A DNA stretch of 64,000 nt from Eubacterium xylanophilum ATCC 35991. GTDB lineage: Bacteria > Bacillota > Clostridia > Lachnospirales > Lachnospiraceae. The stretch lies in contig NZ_JAEB01000001.1 of assembly GCF_000518685.1 (NCBI RefSeq), positions 274,320 to 338,319 of the forward strand, written 5' to 3'. This document shows positions 32,276 through 41,011 of the stretch, in pieces (position 1 is the stretch's first letter; every line of letters begins with the position of its first letter). Under the pieces are notes generated by a model. The model was not told the origin of the DNA and did not search any database. It was given only the letters and a program-made list of their open reading frames with translations. Both the position numbers and the translations under genes were made by a program.

Positions 32276-33295
32276 ATGAAATTATTAACAGTTGCAATTC
32301 CGTGTTATAACTCGGAAGAATATATGTTGAATGCAATAAATAGCGCATTAGTAGGTGGGGATGATGTAGAAATACTCGTTATTGATGACGGTTCTACAAA
32401 GGACAATACAGCTAAGATTGCAGATGAATGTGAAGCTAAGTACCCGGGAATTGTGAAGGCAATTCACCAGGAAAATGGCGGACATGGAGAAGCAGTTAAC
32501 GCCGGTATTAGAAATGCAACGGGACTCTATTATAAAGTTCTTGATAGCGATGATTGGCTTGATAAAGACGCTTTGATAAAAGTAATTGATAAGATTAAGG
32601 AGTTTGTTCAAGAGGGAATTAAAGTAGATATGATTCTTGCAAACTATGTATATGAGAAGCCAAGTGAACATAAGCACAAGGCGATTGATTATGCAGATGC
32701 ATTCCCGGTGGACAAGGTATTTAGGTGGAGCGATACCAAGAAACTCAAAATCAGTCAGAATATTTTGATGCATTCGGTAATATACAGGACTAAGCTTTTG
32801 AGAGATTGCGGTTTAGAGTTGCCTAAGCATACATTTTACGTTGATAATATCTTCGTATATGTACCACTTCCACATGTAAAAACTATGTATTACATGAATG
32901 AAAATCTCTATAGATATTATATTGGACGTGAGGATCAATCGGTCAATGAAAAGGTCATGATTAGTCGAATAGATCAGCAGATTAGAGTCAATAAGATAAT
33001 GATCGATGAGATAAGAATTATGAGAATACATGACAAAAAATTGCGCGATTATATGATCAAATATCTCACTATGATGATGACGGTCAGCTCCGTATTTCTC
33101 ATCAAAGAGGGAAGTCGAGAGAGTATCGACAAGAAGAAAGAACTCTGGCATTATCTCAAGGAAAAGGACAAGGTGGTTGCCAGAAAGGTAAATATGCAAG
33201 CTCTGAGCGGTCCTATGCATCTCAGGGGAAAAGCAGGACGAAAATTGATTGTGTGGGGATATTCCATCGCAAGAAAGATATATGGATTTAATTAA
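32276..33295 (+). CDS. GT2 family glycosyltransferase
   Basis: A 339-residue glycosyltransferase. The GT-A fold is clear: LLTVAIPCYNSEEYMLNAIN at the start, VEILVIDDGSTKDNTAKIA (nucleotide-binding DDGS), NGGHGEAVNAGIRNATG and the metal-binding acidic site KVLDSDDWLDKDAL at ~90. The C-terminal ~150 residues are helical and family-specific (HSVIYRTKLLRDCGLELPKH). It has no membrane segment. Donor and acceptor cannot be predicted; related proteins transfer sugars onto wall or capsule polymers. No ribosome binding site precedes the ATG, but the start fits the family exactly. A strong terminator at 33294-33329 ends the transcript. Confidence 0.9.
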   Translation: MKLLTVAIPCYNSEEYMLNAINSALVGGDDVEILVIDDGSTKDNTAKIADECEAKYPGIVKAIHQENGGHGEAVNAGIRNATGLYYKVLDSDDWLDKDALIKVIDKIKEFVQEGIKVDMILANYVYEKPSEHKHKAIDYADAFPVDKVFRWSDTKKLKISQNILMHSVIYRTKLLRDCGLELPKHTFYVDNIFVYVPLPHVKTMYYMNENLYRYYIGREDQSVNEKVMISRIDQQIRVNKIMIDEIRIMRIHDKKLRDYMIKYLTMMMTVSSVFLIKEGSRESIDKKKELWHYLKEKDKVVARKVNMQALSGPMHLRGKAGRKLIVWGYSIARKIYGFN

Positions 33296-33329
33296 AAAAA
33301 ACTGTCGGGCAGTGCTCGACAGTTTTTTT
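33294..33329. terminator. Bidirectional terminator between GT2 gene and prmA
   Basis: ACTGTCG (33301-33307) and CGACAGT (33317-33323) form a 7-bp core extended by A(7)/T(7) to about 13 bp, with a nine-base loop. The T-run on each strand suits termination of both convergent genes. Confidence 0.9.
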
Positions 33330-33332
33330 AAA

Positions 33333-33352
33333 ATTATGCTGGTCTTACAAGC
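33333..33352. repeat. Family B half-copy overlapping the end of prmA
   Basis: ATTATGCTGGTCTTACAAGC matches the left half of the AAGC variant of family B. The right arm is absent. On the minus strand this half-copy encodes the last leucine and the TAA stop (33345-33347) of prmA. Confidence 0.75.
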
Positions 33353-34358
33353 GCTTTGCAACGAAGCAAACCCACTCATTTAATTCGTGCTTATCTATAA
33401 CCTCAAATCCGTTGGCAACCAGCGCATTCTCCACTTCGTCAGCTTTGGTGTCAAGAATTCCGGAGGAGATAAATATTCCGCCTTTCTTGAGGTGCTTTGG
33501 AACGATTGCAGACAGCGGAATGATGACATCTGCTAATATATTGGCGATGACAATATCATTGTCTGCTCTTACTTTATCACTAATATTTTCATCGGCTACC
33601 GGCGCCTTGAAAGTATAGGAGTGATCAGTTGCCTCGCCGTTTATCAAATCCCCTGTATATACTTCGAATTTCTCTCTTGGTACAGAATTCTTATCCAGAT
33701 TTTCGGCGGCGACTTTTGTGGCATCGGGATCGATGTCAGTTGCGATGACATGTCTTGCTCCGAGTTTTGCCGCTGCGATGGCAAGGATTCCGGTTCCGCA
33801 ACCGACGTCCAGAACCTGCTTGTCGGAACATTTTACCTGGGAGAGAGCTTTGATACAAAGCATCGTCGTCTCGTGAGTTCCGGTTCCAAAAGCCATTCCC
33901 GGATCAATCTCAATGACAATATCTGACTCGCTATTGTAGTCAGATACCTCGTCTGCGTCCTCCCAGCTTGGCTTGACTATTATGTTTGAAGATGCTCGGA
34001 AGGGCTTGAAAAATGTCTTCCAATTGTTCATCCAATCCTTGTCCTCGGTTTCCGATACGTCAATTGTTCCCGCACCTATGTTGGTATAAGGGGAAATCTC
34101 TGAGAGAATATCGTTAACTTTTTTTAGTATTTCTTCTTTGTTGCAATCTTGTGGTTCGATATAAAAATTGACTTTTGCCGTACCGTCATTGTCCACCGGA
34201 TCGGGCAAAATGTCCACAAACATCTGGCTTTTTTCTTCTTCTGTCAGAGGGATGTTATCATCGACTTCGATTCCCTCAATCCCCGCTTCATCCAGCATAT
34301 AGCTGAGAAGGTCAACTGCATCATTGTGCGTGTTTATAGTAAACTTTATCCACTTCAA
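33345..34358 (-). CDS. prmA: Ribosomal protein L11 methyltransferase
   Basis: A 337-residue SAM-dependent methyltransferase that modifies ribosomal protein L11 on amino groups. The N-terminal substrate-recognition part reads KWIKFTINTHNDAVDLLSYM. The catalytic domain has AFGTGTHETTMLCIKAL, motif I VLDVGCGTGILAIAAAKLGA and post-I VIATDIDPDA, then NDIVIANILADVIIPL and GGIFISSGIL. Its start is TTG 34358: GGAGGA (34366-34371) lies seven bases upstream, and typical PrmA proteins begin MKW. A TTG at 34373 overlaps that site. The last codon and stop derive from a family B palindrome. A ~45-residue charged insertion around YSDKVRAD-like sequence (TGDLINGEATDHSYTFKAPV) is longer than usual. Confidence 0.95.
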   Translation of the reverse strand: MKWIKFTINTHNDAVDLLSYMLDEAGIEGIEVDDNIPLTEEEKSQMFVDILPDPVDNDGTAKVNFYIEPQDCNKEEILKKVNDILSEISPYTNIGAGTIDVSETEDKDWMNNWKTFFKPFRASSNIIVKPSWEDADEVSDYNSESDIVIEIDPGMAFGTGTHETTMLCIKALSQVKCSDKQVLDVGCGTGILAIAAAKLGARHVIATDIDPDATKVAAENLDKNSVPREKFEVYTGDLINGEATDHSYTFKAPVADENISDKVRADNDIVIANILADVIIPLSAIVPKHLKKGGIFISSGILDTKADEVENALVANGFEVIDKHELNEWVCFVAKRL

Positions 34359-34482
34359 TTTAGCTTCCTCCAAAATGAAAATTTTATGAAATTATAGTAG
34401 CATTTAAAAATGGGTTTGTCAACGGCGCGGTTGTGTGCGTAAAATGCTTGATGAGACAATGTGAAGAATAATTAGAAACCCC

Positions 34483-34511
34483 TTGATGATTTTGCCAAAA
34501 TGTGCTATACT
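34483..34511 (+). promoter_or_regulatory. Sigma-A type promoter for secDF
   Basis: TTGATG (34483-34488) and TATACT (34506-34511) have a 17-base spacer, 36 bases before the secDF start. Confidence 0.7.
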
Positions 34512-34546
34512 AGTTAGGTATTTTTTAAGAAAAGGAGACGTTCTCA

Positions 34547-36778
34547 ATGAACAGTAAGGTAAAAGGTATACTACAGGTCGTTGGAATTGTACTTGTAGCA
34601 GCAGCATTATGTTTTGTAGTATTTGTAGGGATTGGAGCAGGCAAGAGAGGAAGTGCCAAGAATATCAGACTTGGACTTGACTTGGCCGGCGGTGTAAGTG
34701 TTACTTACGAAGCTAATAAAGCTAATCCTACAGATCAGGAAATGACAGACACAGTTTACAAGATGCAGAAGCGTGTGGAAAATGAGAGTACTGAAGCATC
34801 AGTATATCAGGAAGGCGCAAACAGAGTAACTGTAGACGTTCCTGATGTTTCAGATCCTCAGGCTATCCTTGATAAACTTGGAAAAGCCGGATCACTTGAG
34901 TTTGTTATGGAAACTGACATCAAGAAGGGTGAAAATGATCAGGCCCAGTTTGATAAGTCTAAGGTTTTGATGGATGGATCAATGATTCAGACAGCAGAGG
35001 CAACAACTCAGGCAGATCAGAAGACTGGAAAGAATGAAAATGTAGTTAAATTGACTTTGACAGGCAAGGGCGCAAAGAAATTTGCTACAATTACAGGAAA
35101 TCACATTGGTGATGCACTTTCAATCGTATATGACGGAAAGGTTGTTTCATCTCCTGTAATTCAGGCCGAGATCACAGATGGAGTCGCTATCATCTCAGGA
35201 AGCTTTGATCAGTTTTCACAGGCAGAAGATATGGCTTCAACACTTCGTATCGGTGCTTTGCCACTCGAGCTTAAGAATATACGTTCTAACATCGTTGGAG
35301 CGAAGCTTGGTGTAACATCACTTAAGACTAGTATCTATGCTGGTATCGTAGGTCTCATCCTCGTAATGATCTTCATGATCGTCATGTATAGATTGCCGGG
35401 TGTGGTTGCATCAATCAGTTTGGCAATTTACACATCTGCAGCATTGGTTGCAATGAATCTCTTGGATGTGACATTGACATTGCCGGGTATTGCCGGAGTT
35501 ATCCTTGCCATAGGTATGGCGGTGGATGCCAACTGTATCATATTTACTCGTATCAAAGAGGAGATCGGTACAGGAAAGACAGTTAAGTCATCTATCAAGC
35601 TTGGATTCGATAAAGCGCTTTCAGCTATCATTGACGGTAACGTAACTACATTGATCGCTGCAGTAGTTCTTTATATCAAGGGTTCAGGTACTGTTAAGGG
35701 ATTTGCACAGACATTGGCAATCGGTATCATCATCTCAATGGTTACAGCTATCTTTGTAACAAGATGGTTGCTCAGAGGTTTTGTAAATCTTGGACTTGAA
35801 GATGCTAAGTTCTTTGGTACAATCAAAGAGCGTAAGACAATTAACTTTGTTGGGAACGCTAAGAAGTATATCGTTATCTCAGGAGCTATTCTCCTTATCT
35901 GTATCGCAGGTTTGATTATAAACAAGACACAGACAGGTAACATCTTGAATTACAGCCTTGATTTCGTTGGTGGTACATCAACATCAATTACATTTGACGC
36001 TGGTGCCAAGGGATTTGATGGTCAGGGAAATGCAACAACTGACTTCAAGCAGGAAATCGAAAAAGCAGTTAAGGACATCACTGGTGTACAGGCAGCAGAG
36101 TTGTCTGATGTAGCTGGAGAGAATACTCTTATCGTTCGTACTGTTACACTTTCTGAAAAACAGCAGAAGGACGTTAGAGATCAGATTTCAGCTAAGTATA
36201 ATGTATCACAGGATAAGATTGAGCAGGAGACAATCTCAGCATCAGTCAGTGATGAGATGAGAACAGATGCGGTATTTGCTACAATCCTTGCAGCAATATT
36301 CATGCTCATCTACATCTGGATTAGATTTAAGAATCTTGCATTTGGTGCAAGTTCAGTTGCAGCTCTTATCCATGACGTTATGGTTGTATTCACAATCTAC
36401 GTAGTACTAAGCCACTTTATCACAGTTGGTAGTACATTTATCGCAGTTATGTTGACAATTGTGGGATACTCTATCAACGCAACAATCGTTATATTTGACC
36501 GTATCCGTGAGAATAAAGCTAAGGCTTCAAGCAGATCTGATATGATGGAGATTGTTAACCAGAGTATCACACAGACATTGAGCCGAAGCATCAATACAAG
36601 TATTACAACACTTATCATGGTTGTTGTTCTTGCAATTATGGGAGTTGATTCAGTAAGACAGTTCTCAATTCCATTGATTGCCGGTATCGTTTCTGGATGC
36701 TATTCATCAGTATGTCTTGCAGGAACAATTTGGTTCTTCTTGAATAAAATCAAGAAAGCCCCATCCAAGAAAAAATAA
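34547..36778 (+). CDS. secDF: Fused SecDF protein-export membrane protein
   Basis: A 743-residue fusion of SecD and SecF, the RND-family accessory of the Sec translocon that uses proton motive force to complete export. The SecD half has a first membrane segment at ~7-30, the KNIRLGLDLAGGVSVTYEAN motif, a large external domain and five further membrane spans from ~260 (IYAGIVGLILVMIFMIVMYR; AIGMAVDANCIIFTRIKEE). The SecF half begins near residue 435 with LDFVGGTSTSITF and ends with LTIVGYSINATIVIFDRIRE and the TLSRSINTSITTL span. The length is typical of Firmicutes fusions. AAAGGAGAC precedes ATG 34547. Codon use is regular, as for a well-expressed gene. Confidence 0.97.
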   Translation: MNSKVKGILQVVGIVLVAAALCFVVFVGIGAGKRGSAKNIRLGLDLAGGVSVTYEANKANPTDQEMTDTVYKMQKRVENESTEASVYQEGANRVTVDVPDVSDPQAILDKLGKAGSLEFVMETDIKKGENDQAQFDKSKVLMDGSMIQTAEATTQADQKTGKNENVVKLTLTGKGAKKFATITGNHIGDALSIVYDGKVVSSPVIQAEITDGVAIISGSFDQFSQAEDMASTLRIGALPLELKNIRSNIVGAKLGVTSLKTSIYAGIVGLILVMIFMIVMYRLPGVVASISLAIYTSAALVAMNLLDVTLTLPGIAGVILAIGMAVDANCIIFTRIKEEIGTGKTVKSSIKLGFDKALSAIIDGNVTTLIAAVVLYIKGSGTVKGFAQTLAIGIIISMVTAIFVTRWLLRGFVNLGLEDAKFFGTIKERKTINFVGNAKKYIVISGAILLICIAGLIINKTQTGNILNYSLDFVGGTSTSITFDAGAKGFDGQGNATTDFKQEIEKAVKDITGVQAAELSDVAGENTLIVRTVTLSEKQQKDVRDQISAKYNVSQDKIEQETISASVSDEMRTDAVFATILAAIFMLIYIWIRFKNLAFGASSVAALIHDVMVVFTIYVVLSHFITVGSTFIAVMLTIVGYSINATIVIFDRIRENKAKASSRSDMMEIVNQSITQTLSRSINTSITTLIMVVVLAIMGVDSVRQFSIPLIAGIVSGCYSSVCLAGTIWFFLNKIKKAPSKKK

Positions 36779-36808
36779 TCTAGTACCTTATAAAGGGCGT
36801 GATAAACG

Positions 36809-38014
36809 TTGAAGAGAAAGATAGATTCTAAGTATATACAGATAGGCATCGTGGCATTCTTTGTCATGATTGCCGTATCTCTCTTCTCCATTCTGGTATT
36901 GAATATTGGTGCTTTGGGAGATTTTGTAGATAAGATAACAACTGCACTTATGCCGATTATAATTGGTTTTTGCATAGCTTATCTGCTAAATCCTCTGGTA
37001 AAAAGATTGGAGCGAGCAGTTATAATCCCTCTCTTGTATAAGGTTACGAGAAAGAGAGAGTTTATTAACAAAGTTGCGAGAGTAATTGCAGTATTCATCG
37101 TATTGATCGGCGCAATTGCTGTTATCGTATGGCTCCTCATCTTGGTAGTGCCTGAGGTCCTTGACAGCATAATTAAGCTAGCCAAGAATCTCCCGACTTA
37201 CTACAAGAATGTAGTTGGTTTTGTCCATGACATCAAGGATAAGCACCCTATGATTGCTGGTTATACAAAGGAGATAGCAGATTCATCATATACTCAATTC
37301 AGAACATGGTTGCAAGAGAAGATTGTCCCTACAAGTACTGATGTATTGTCATTTATATCAGCGGGAATATTTGATGCAATCGGAGTCCTGGGAAATGTTT
37401 TTATCGGCTTAATCATATCAATCTATATGATGATCGATAGAGAAAAGTTCCTTGGACAAGCTAAGAGGTTGGCATTTGCAGTATTTGAGAAAAAGAAGGT
37501 TCGATTCTTGTTTGAACTCATGCAGGATATCGACTATACATTCATCAAATTTTTTGGTGGGAAGGTGATAGATAGCCTTATCGTGGGAATTGTCACATTC
37601 ATCTCCCTCAGTATTGCAGATATACCTTATACATCTCTTGTCAGCGTTTTGATTGGCGTGACAAATATGATACCTATGTTTGGACAGTTTATCGGAATTA
37701 TACCGAGCGCAGTCCTAATCGTAATAGTTGATCCCGTAAAGGGAATTATCTTCCTCGTAATTGTAATTATCATCATGCAAGTTGATGGAAATATCATTGG
37801 ACCGAAGATAATAGGTGAATCAATTGGTATCAGTAGTTTTTGGATTCTATTCGCCATCGTCATAGGTGGATATACCTTCGGTATTCCGGGAATGGTTTGT
37901 GGCGTCCCACTCTTTGCCGTGGCTTATAAGCTCATGCGAAGGTGGAGTCGCAAGAAGTTGCTCCAGAAAGGATTACCGGATGACACCGAAAAGTACAGAA
38001 GAAAACAATTATAG
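36809..38014 (+). CDS. AI-2E family (PerM-like) membrane transporter
   Basis: A 401-residue membrane protein of the AI-2E/PerM family, with about seven to eight membrane spans. These include IGIVAFFVMIAVSLFSILVL, ALMPIIIGFCIAYLLNPLV, VIAVFIVLIGAIAVIVWLLI and the conserved C-terminal IPMFGQFIGIIPSAVLIVIV, FLVIVIIIMQVDGNIIGPKI, SSFWILFAIVIGGYTFGIPG. Family members have been linked to export of autoinducer-2, sodium/proton exchange or fatty acids, so the substrate is open. The start is TTG 36809, with a weak AAAGGG site; KRKIDSKYIQ follows. It lies 30 bases after secDF and may share its transcript. A family A element begins 12 bases after the stop. Confidence 0.93.
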   Translation: MKRKIDSKYIQIGIVAFFVMIAVSLFSILVLNIGALGDFVDKITTALMPIIIGFCIAYLLNPLVKRLERAVIIPLLYKVTRKREFINKVARVIAVFIVLIGAIAVIVWLLILVVPEVLDSIIKLAKNLPTYYKNVVGFVHDIKDKHPMIAGYTKEIADSSYTQFRTWLQEKIVPTSTDVLSFISAGIFDAIGVLGNVFIGLIISIYMMIDREKFLGQAKRLAFAVFEKKKVRFLFELMQDIDYTFIKFFGGKVIDSLIVGIVTFISLSIADIPYTSLVSVLIGVTNMIPMFGQFIGIIPSAVLIVIVDPVKGIIFLVIVIIIMQVDGNIIGPKIIGESIGISSFWILFAIVIGGYTFGIPGMVCGVPLFAVAYKLMRRWSRKKLLQKGLPDDTEKYRRKQL

Positions 38015-38026
38015 TTGAGATTTGAA

Positions 38027-38129
38027 GGGGCTGTCGCACTAAGACAGTCTAAAAACAGGAAGAGTCCAACCGACTCGAGACGCAATGCATGCGCATTGAA
38101 GTCTCTCTCTGGTTGCCCTCTTCCTGTTT
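38027..38129. repeat. Family A palindromic element, copy 2 (103 nt)
   Basis: This is nearly identical to the copies at 15466 and 63898; differences lie in the loop (ATGC in place of CCGC in copy 1) and in one base of the right arm. It is followed by seven T on the plus strand. It sits between the convergent permease and GH13 genes and probably terminates both. Confidence 0.9.
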
Positions 38130-38134
38130 TTTTC

Positions 38135-38230
38135 GGAATCGCATAGCGCTGGTCTTACTCACGTCGTTCGTAAGACAATAATTGGAAACGCATATCGCTG
38201 GTCTTACTCACGTCGTTCGTAAGACAATAA
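38135..38230. repeat. Two tandem family B palindromes (TCACG variant)
   Basis: Two 47-base copies (38135-38181 and 38184-38230) each have a CGCATA-type lead, GTCTTAC, TCACGTCGTTC and GTAAGAC. A decayed third lead, ACGCGTATTGCATG, follows at 38231-38244. The 323-bp gap 38015-38337 contains only family A, family B and the 24-bp tandem repeat. Confidence 0.88.
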
Positions 38231-38254
38231 ACGCGTATTGCATGTAAAATTCCT

Positions 38255-38319
38255 GAGAACCCCTCAGAGAAGCCCCCGGAGAACCCCTCAGAGAAGCCCC
38301 CAGAGAACCCCCAGAGCCC
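38255..38319. repeat. 24-bp tandem repeat, about 2.7 units
   Basis: Units at 38255-38278 and 38279-38302 differ only at their last base; a shortened third unit runs to 38319. The unit is GAGAACCCCTCAGAG then AAGCCCCCG: purine/C-rich and unlike the surrounding AT-rich sequence. It lies just past the 3' end of the minus-strand GH13 gene. Confidence 0.85.
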
Positions 38320-38337
38320 AAACTCCTCAAGCCACCC

Positions 38338-39678
38338 CTATCTCTTGCTCACAAGAATCTCGCCGCTATTAGGTGGGAGGGTTATGACGATATTGTCGTT
38401 TTCTATTTGGAATTCATAATTCATTAACAAGCTTTCATAGCTGTCTCTACCCTGGCGATTGATATATAGTTTTGCCTCTGAGTCGTCATTGTTGACGATA
38501 GTTATACAGATTTCATCTTCGTATGTCCTTGCGAAAGCATATTGTCTGTTTGTTAATAGGATTTCTCTGTAGTCGCCGTGAGAAAGTGCTTTACATGAAC
38601 GACGGACATTACCTAATTTTTTGATAAAAGTTGCATATTTGCCTGTTTGGTCGAGGGTTGAGAGCTCTAGATGAGGTCTAAGGGAGTCATCCGATCCTTG
38701 TTCTTTGTGCCCTTCGATGGCAAATTCTGAGCCGTAGTAGACGGATGGGATTCCCGGAAGGGTATATAAGAGAATGTGAACAGGGAAGTAGTGTTCTTTG
38801 TTGTTTAACTTTGTATAGATTCTCTCAACATCGTGATTGTCTACGAAATTATATAGTTTGAAATTGGTTAGTGCACCGCCTGCCATGTCATTTAGGCGTT
38901 TGACGGTATGGGCAATTTCAAAGTAATTATGGTCATTGTGTCCTGAGTAAAGTGCTTTGTGAAGATGGTAGTTGGTGACTGAGTGAAGTGTTTCAGCGTT
39001 GACCCATCTTGAGTATTCTCCGTGAATTACTTCTCCCATTAGCCAGAAGTCGGGCTTGACTGAATTGGCAACGGAGCGGAGAGTTTTCATGAAATCAAAG
39101 TCTAGTACATCGGCGGCGTCAAGGCGGATTCCATCGATGTCAAATTCAGAGACCCAGAAGCGTATGGTGTCGCAGATGTAATCTTTTACTTCCGGATTCC
39201 ATTGGTTGAGTTTGACTAGAAGGTTATATCCACCCCAGTTATCGTAAGAAAAACCATCATTGTACTCGTTGTTGCCGTAAAAGTTTACGTTGCAGTACCA
39301 ATCTTTGTAATGGGAGTTTTCTCTGTTTTGAAGTAAATCCTTGAAGGCAAAAAAATCTCTGCCGGTGTGATTGAAAACGCCGTCCAGAACAACTTTTATT
39401 TCGCGGTCGTGACAAGCTTTGACAAAATTTGTTAGATCCTGATTATCCCCCAGTCTGGAGTCAAGTTTTCTGTAGTCGGTGGTTTCATAGCCATGTCCGA
39501 CAGACTCGAAGAGGGGACCGATGTAGAGGGCGTTGAAGCCCATGTCTTTTATGTGATCTAGCCAAGGGATTAGAGTCATTAATCGGTGTTCTACTCCTGA
39601 ATATGGGTTTTGCTTTGGAGCTCCACAAAGTCCTAGTGGGTATATGTGGTAAAATATTGATTCATCGTACCATGCCAT
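38338..39678 (-). CDS. GH13 alpha-amylase family hydrolase
   Basis: A 446-residue glycoside hydrolase family 13 enzyme without a signal peptide, so intracellular. The conserved regions are present: DGVFNHTG (~99-106), GIRLDAADV with nucleophile Asp187, LMGEVIHGEY with acid/base Glu216, and FVDNHDVERI with Asp283. There is no N-terminal CBM34 domain as in neopullulanases, and the chain begins straight into the barrel (MAWYDESIFYHIYPLGLCGA). It likely acts on maltodextrins or glycogen fragments; the exact bond cannot be told. A small beta domain ends the protein. Its promoter is at 39710-39738. No sugar transporter is adjacent. Confidence 0.93.
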   Translation of the reverse strand: MAWYDESIFYHIYPLGLCGAPKQNPYSGVEHRLMTLIPWLDHIKDMGFNALYIGPLFESVGHGYETTDYRKLDSRLGDNQDLTNFVKACHDREIKVVLDGVFNHTGRDFFAFKDLLQNRENSHYKDWYCNVNFYGNNEYNDGFSYDNWGGYNLLVKLNQWNPEVKDYICDTIRFWVSEFDIDGIRLDAADVLDFDFMKTLRSVANSVKPDFWLMGEVIHGEYSRWVNAETLHSVTNYHLHKALYSGHNDHNYFEIAHTVKRLNDMAGGALTNFKLYNFVDNHDVERIYTKLNNKEHYFPVHILLYTLPGIPSVYYGSEFAIEGHKEQGSDDSLRPHLELSTLDQTGKYATFIKKLGNVRRSCKALSHGDYREILLTNRQYAFARTYEDEICITIVNNDDSEAKLYINRQGRDSYESLLMNYEFQIENDNIVITLPPNSGEILVSKR

Positions 39679-39709
39679 ATAAATCGCCTCATTTCTAACG
39701 TTTTATTTA

Positions 39710-39738
39710 ATTATACAATACAGCTAAAAAGGTTGCAA
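39710..39738 (-). promoter_or_regulatory. Sigma-A type promoter for the GH13 gene
   Basis: On the minus strand TTGCAA (39733-39738) and TATAAT (39710-39715) are 17 bases apart, and the start codon follows about 30 bases later. The rest of the divergent region 39679-39930 is AT-rich, with a TATAAT at 39905-39910 before the adaptor operon but no convincing -35. Confidence 0.7.
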
Positions 39739-39930
39739 GACATGGGAAAATTTGATAAAATAAAAATTGGGGTTTGTTCGAAAGAGCATGAAGAGAAATG
39801 TGATTGAGATTAATAACGACTAGTATTCTATAAGTACGCCAGTTTGACAATCGACGGAAGTGGCTTTTTAGGCGTGCAATTCTAATTGTTATTATTCCCA
39901 TTTATATAATATTATTAAGGAGCAACTATA

Positions 39931-40974
39931 ATGAGAAGAAAGTCATGTAAGACGATTGGGGCATTACTTGTAGCAACAATGGTTCTCTCTTCAACAGGGT
40001 GTGCACTTTTTCCAACAGAAGAGGAATTTTCAGCTCCACCTATCGTCAAAGAGTTCGAATCAGAAGGTTATAGCAAGGTGACTGTCACCAGAGGAAACCT
40101 TCAGAAAGTTGAAGATATTAATGCAAAGTACAAGGGAACTGTACGAGAAGAACTTATGCCTGACGGGTCAGGAATTATCGAGAAAGTTTGCGTAAAAAAA
40201 GGACAGAAAGTAGAAGCAGGAGATGTAATCTTTCACTATCTTATTCAAAGTGGTGAGAATTCTTTGGAAGAGTCTACTAACAAGATAGAAGATTTGACAC
40301 TGCAGATAAAGCATGCCAAGAGACTTATGGAGCTCGAGGTGGCTAAACTCAAGAGAACGGGTGGAAGCAGTGAAGATATCGCAAATGTAAAGAATCAATA
40401 TACTCAAGAAATCAAATACTGTGAGTCGAGTTTAAAGCTAGCTAAACTTGATAAGAAGATAGCCAAGGAAGAAATCGAAGAGGGAGATGTTACTGCCTCG
40501 GTTGATGGAACTATCAAGAAGATTGATACTGCCATGATAGGTGGATACGGTGATCCGGAGAAACCATTGGTGGTCATCGAGGGTAAGAAGAAGAATCGAT
40601 TTGAGGCTAATTCCAAGTTTGCGAAGTACTGTAAAGAAGGACAAGTTGTCTCGATTGATGTAAAGGGCCATGAACACAAGGCCGTTATCAAGAAGGACAA
40701 GTCGGCTCCAAATTCGGTATATTTTTATCCAAAGACAAAAATCAAAATAGAAGATGACACACTTGGCACTTACAAGGTTGTCCTCAAGGAGAGAAAAAAT
40801 GTTCTGTACCTGCCAAATTCCATCGTATATGCCATGGGAGACAAGAACGTGGTCTATTATGAAGATGAAAATGGTCTGAAATCCACAAAGGAAGTTAAGG
40901 TTGGAGAGACTATTCAGAACTTCGTGGAAATATTGTCAGGAGTAGAGGAAAACGAACAAGTTATCGCGAATTAA
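39931..40974 (+). CDS. Lipoprotein membrane-fusion adaptor 1 (HlyD/MacA-like)
   Basis: A 347-residue lipoprotein of the periplasmic-adaptor type. The signal MRRKSCKTIGALLVATMVLS ends in a lipobox with Cys24. A biotinyl/lipoyl-like half-motif (GSGIIEKVCVKKGQKVEAGD) at ~80-100 precedes a coiled-coil hairpin at ~110-180 (IEDLTLQIKHAKRLMELEVA). The second lipoyl half (VTASVDGTIKKIDTAMIGGY) and beta-barrel domains follow. In a Gram-positive cell such a protein sits on the outer face of the membrane and works with an FtsX-type permease. Two more adaptors, the permease and two ATPases follow in order with short gaps, so this is the first gene of a six-gene operon. AAGGAG precedes ATG 39931. Confidence 0.87.
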   Translation: MRRKSCKTIGALLVATMVLSSTGCALFPTEEEFSAPPIVKEFESEGYSKVTVTRGNLQKVEDINAKYKGTVREELMPDGSGIIEKVCVKKGQKVEAGDVIFHYLIQSGENSLEESTNKIEDLTLQIKHAKRLMELEVAKLKRTGGSSEDIANVKNQYTQEIKYCESSLKLAKLDKKIAKEEIEEGDVTASVDGTIKKIDTAMIGGYGDPEKPLVVIEGKKKNRFEANSKFAKYCKEGQVVSIDVKGHEHKAVIKKDKSAPNSVYFYPKTKIKIEDDTLGTYKVVLKERKNVLYLPNSIVYAMGDKNVVYYEDENGLKSTKEVKVGETIQNFVEILSGVEENEQVIAN

Positions 40975-41011
40975 TCAGGAATTCGGAAATAATCGAGAGA
41001 AGGTGAACTGA

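Noticed and set aside
39844..39849. TTGACA at 39844-39849 as the -35 of the adaptor operon
   Set aside because: No -10-like sequence lies 16-18 bases downstream; the TATAAT at 39905 is too far away.
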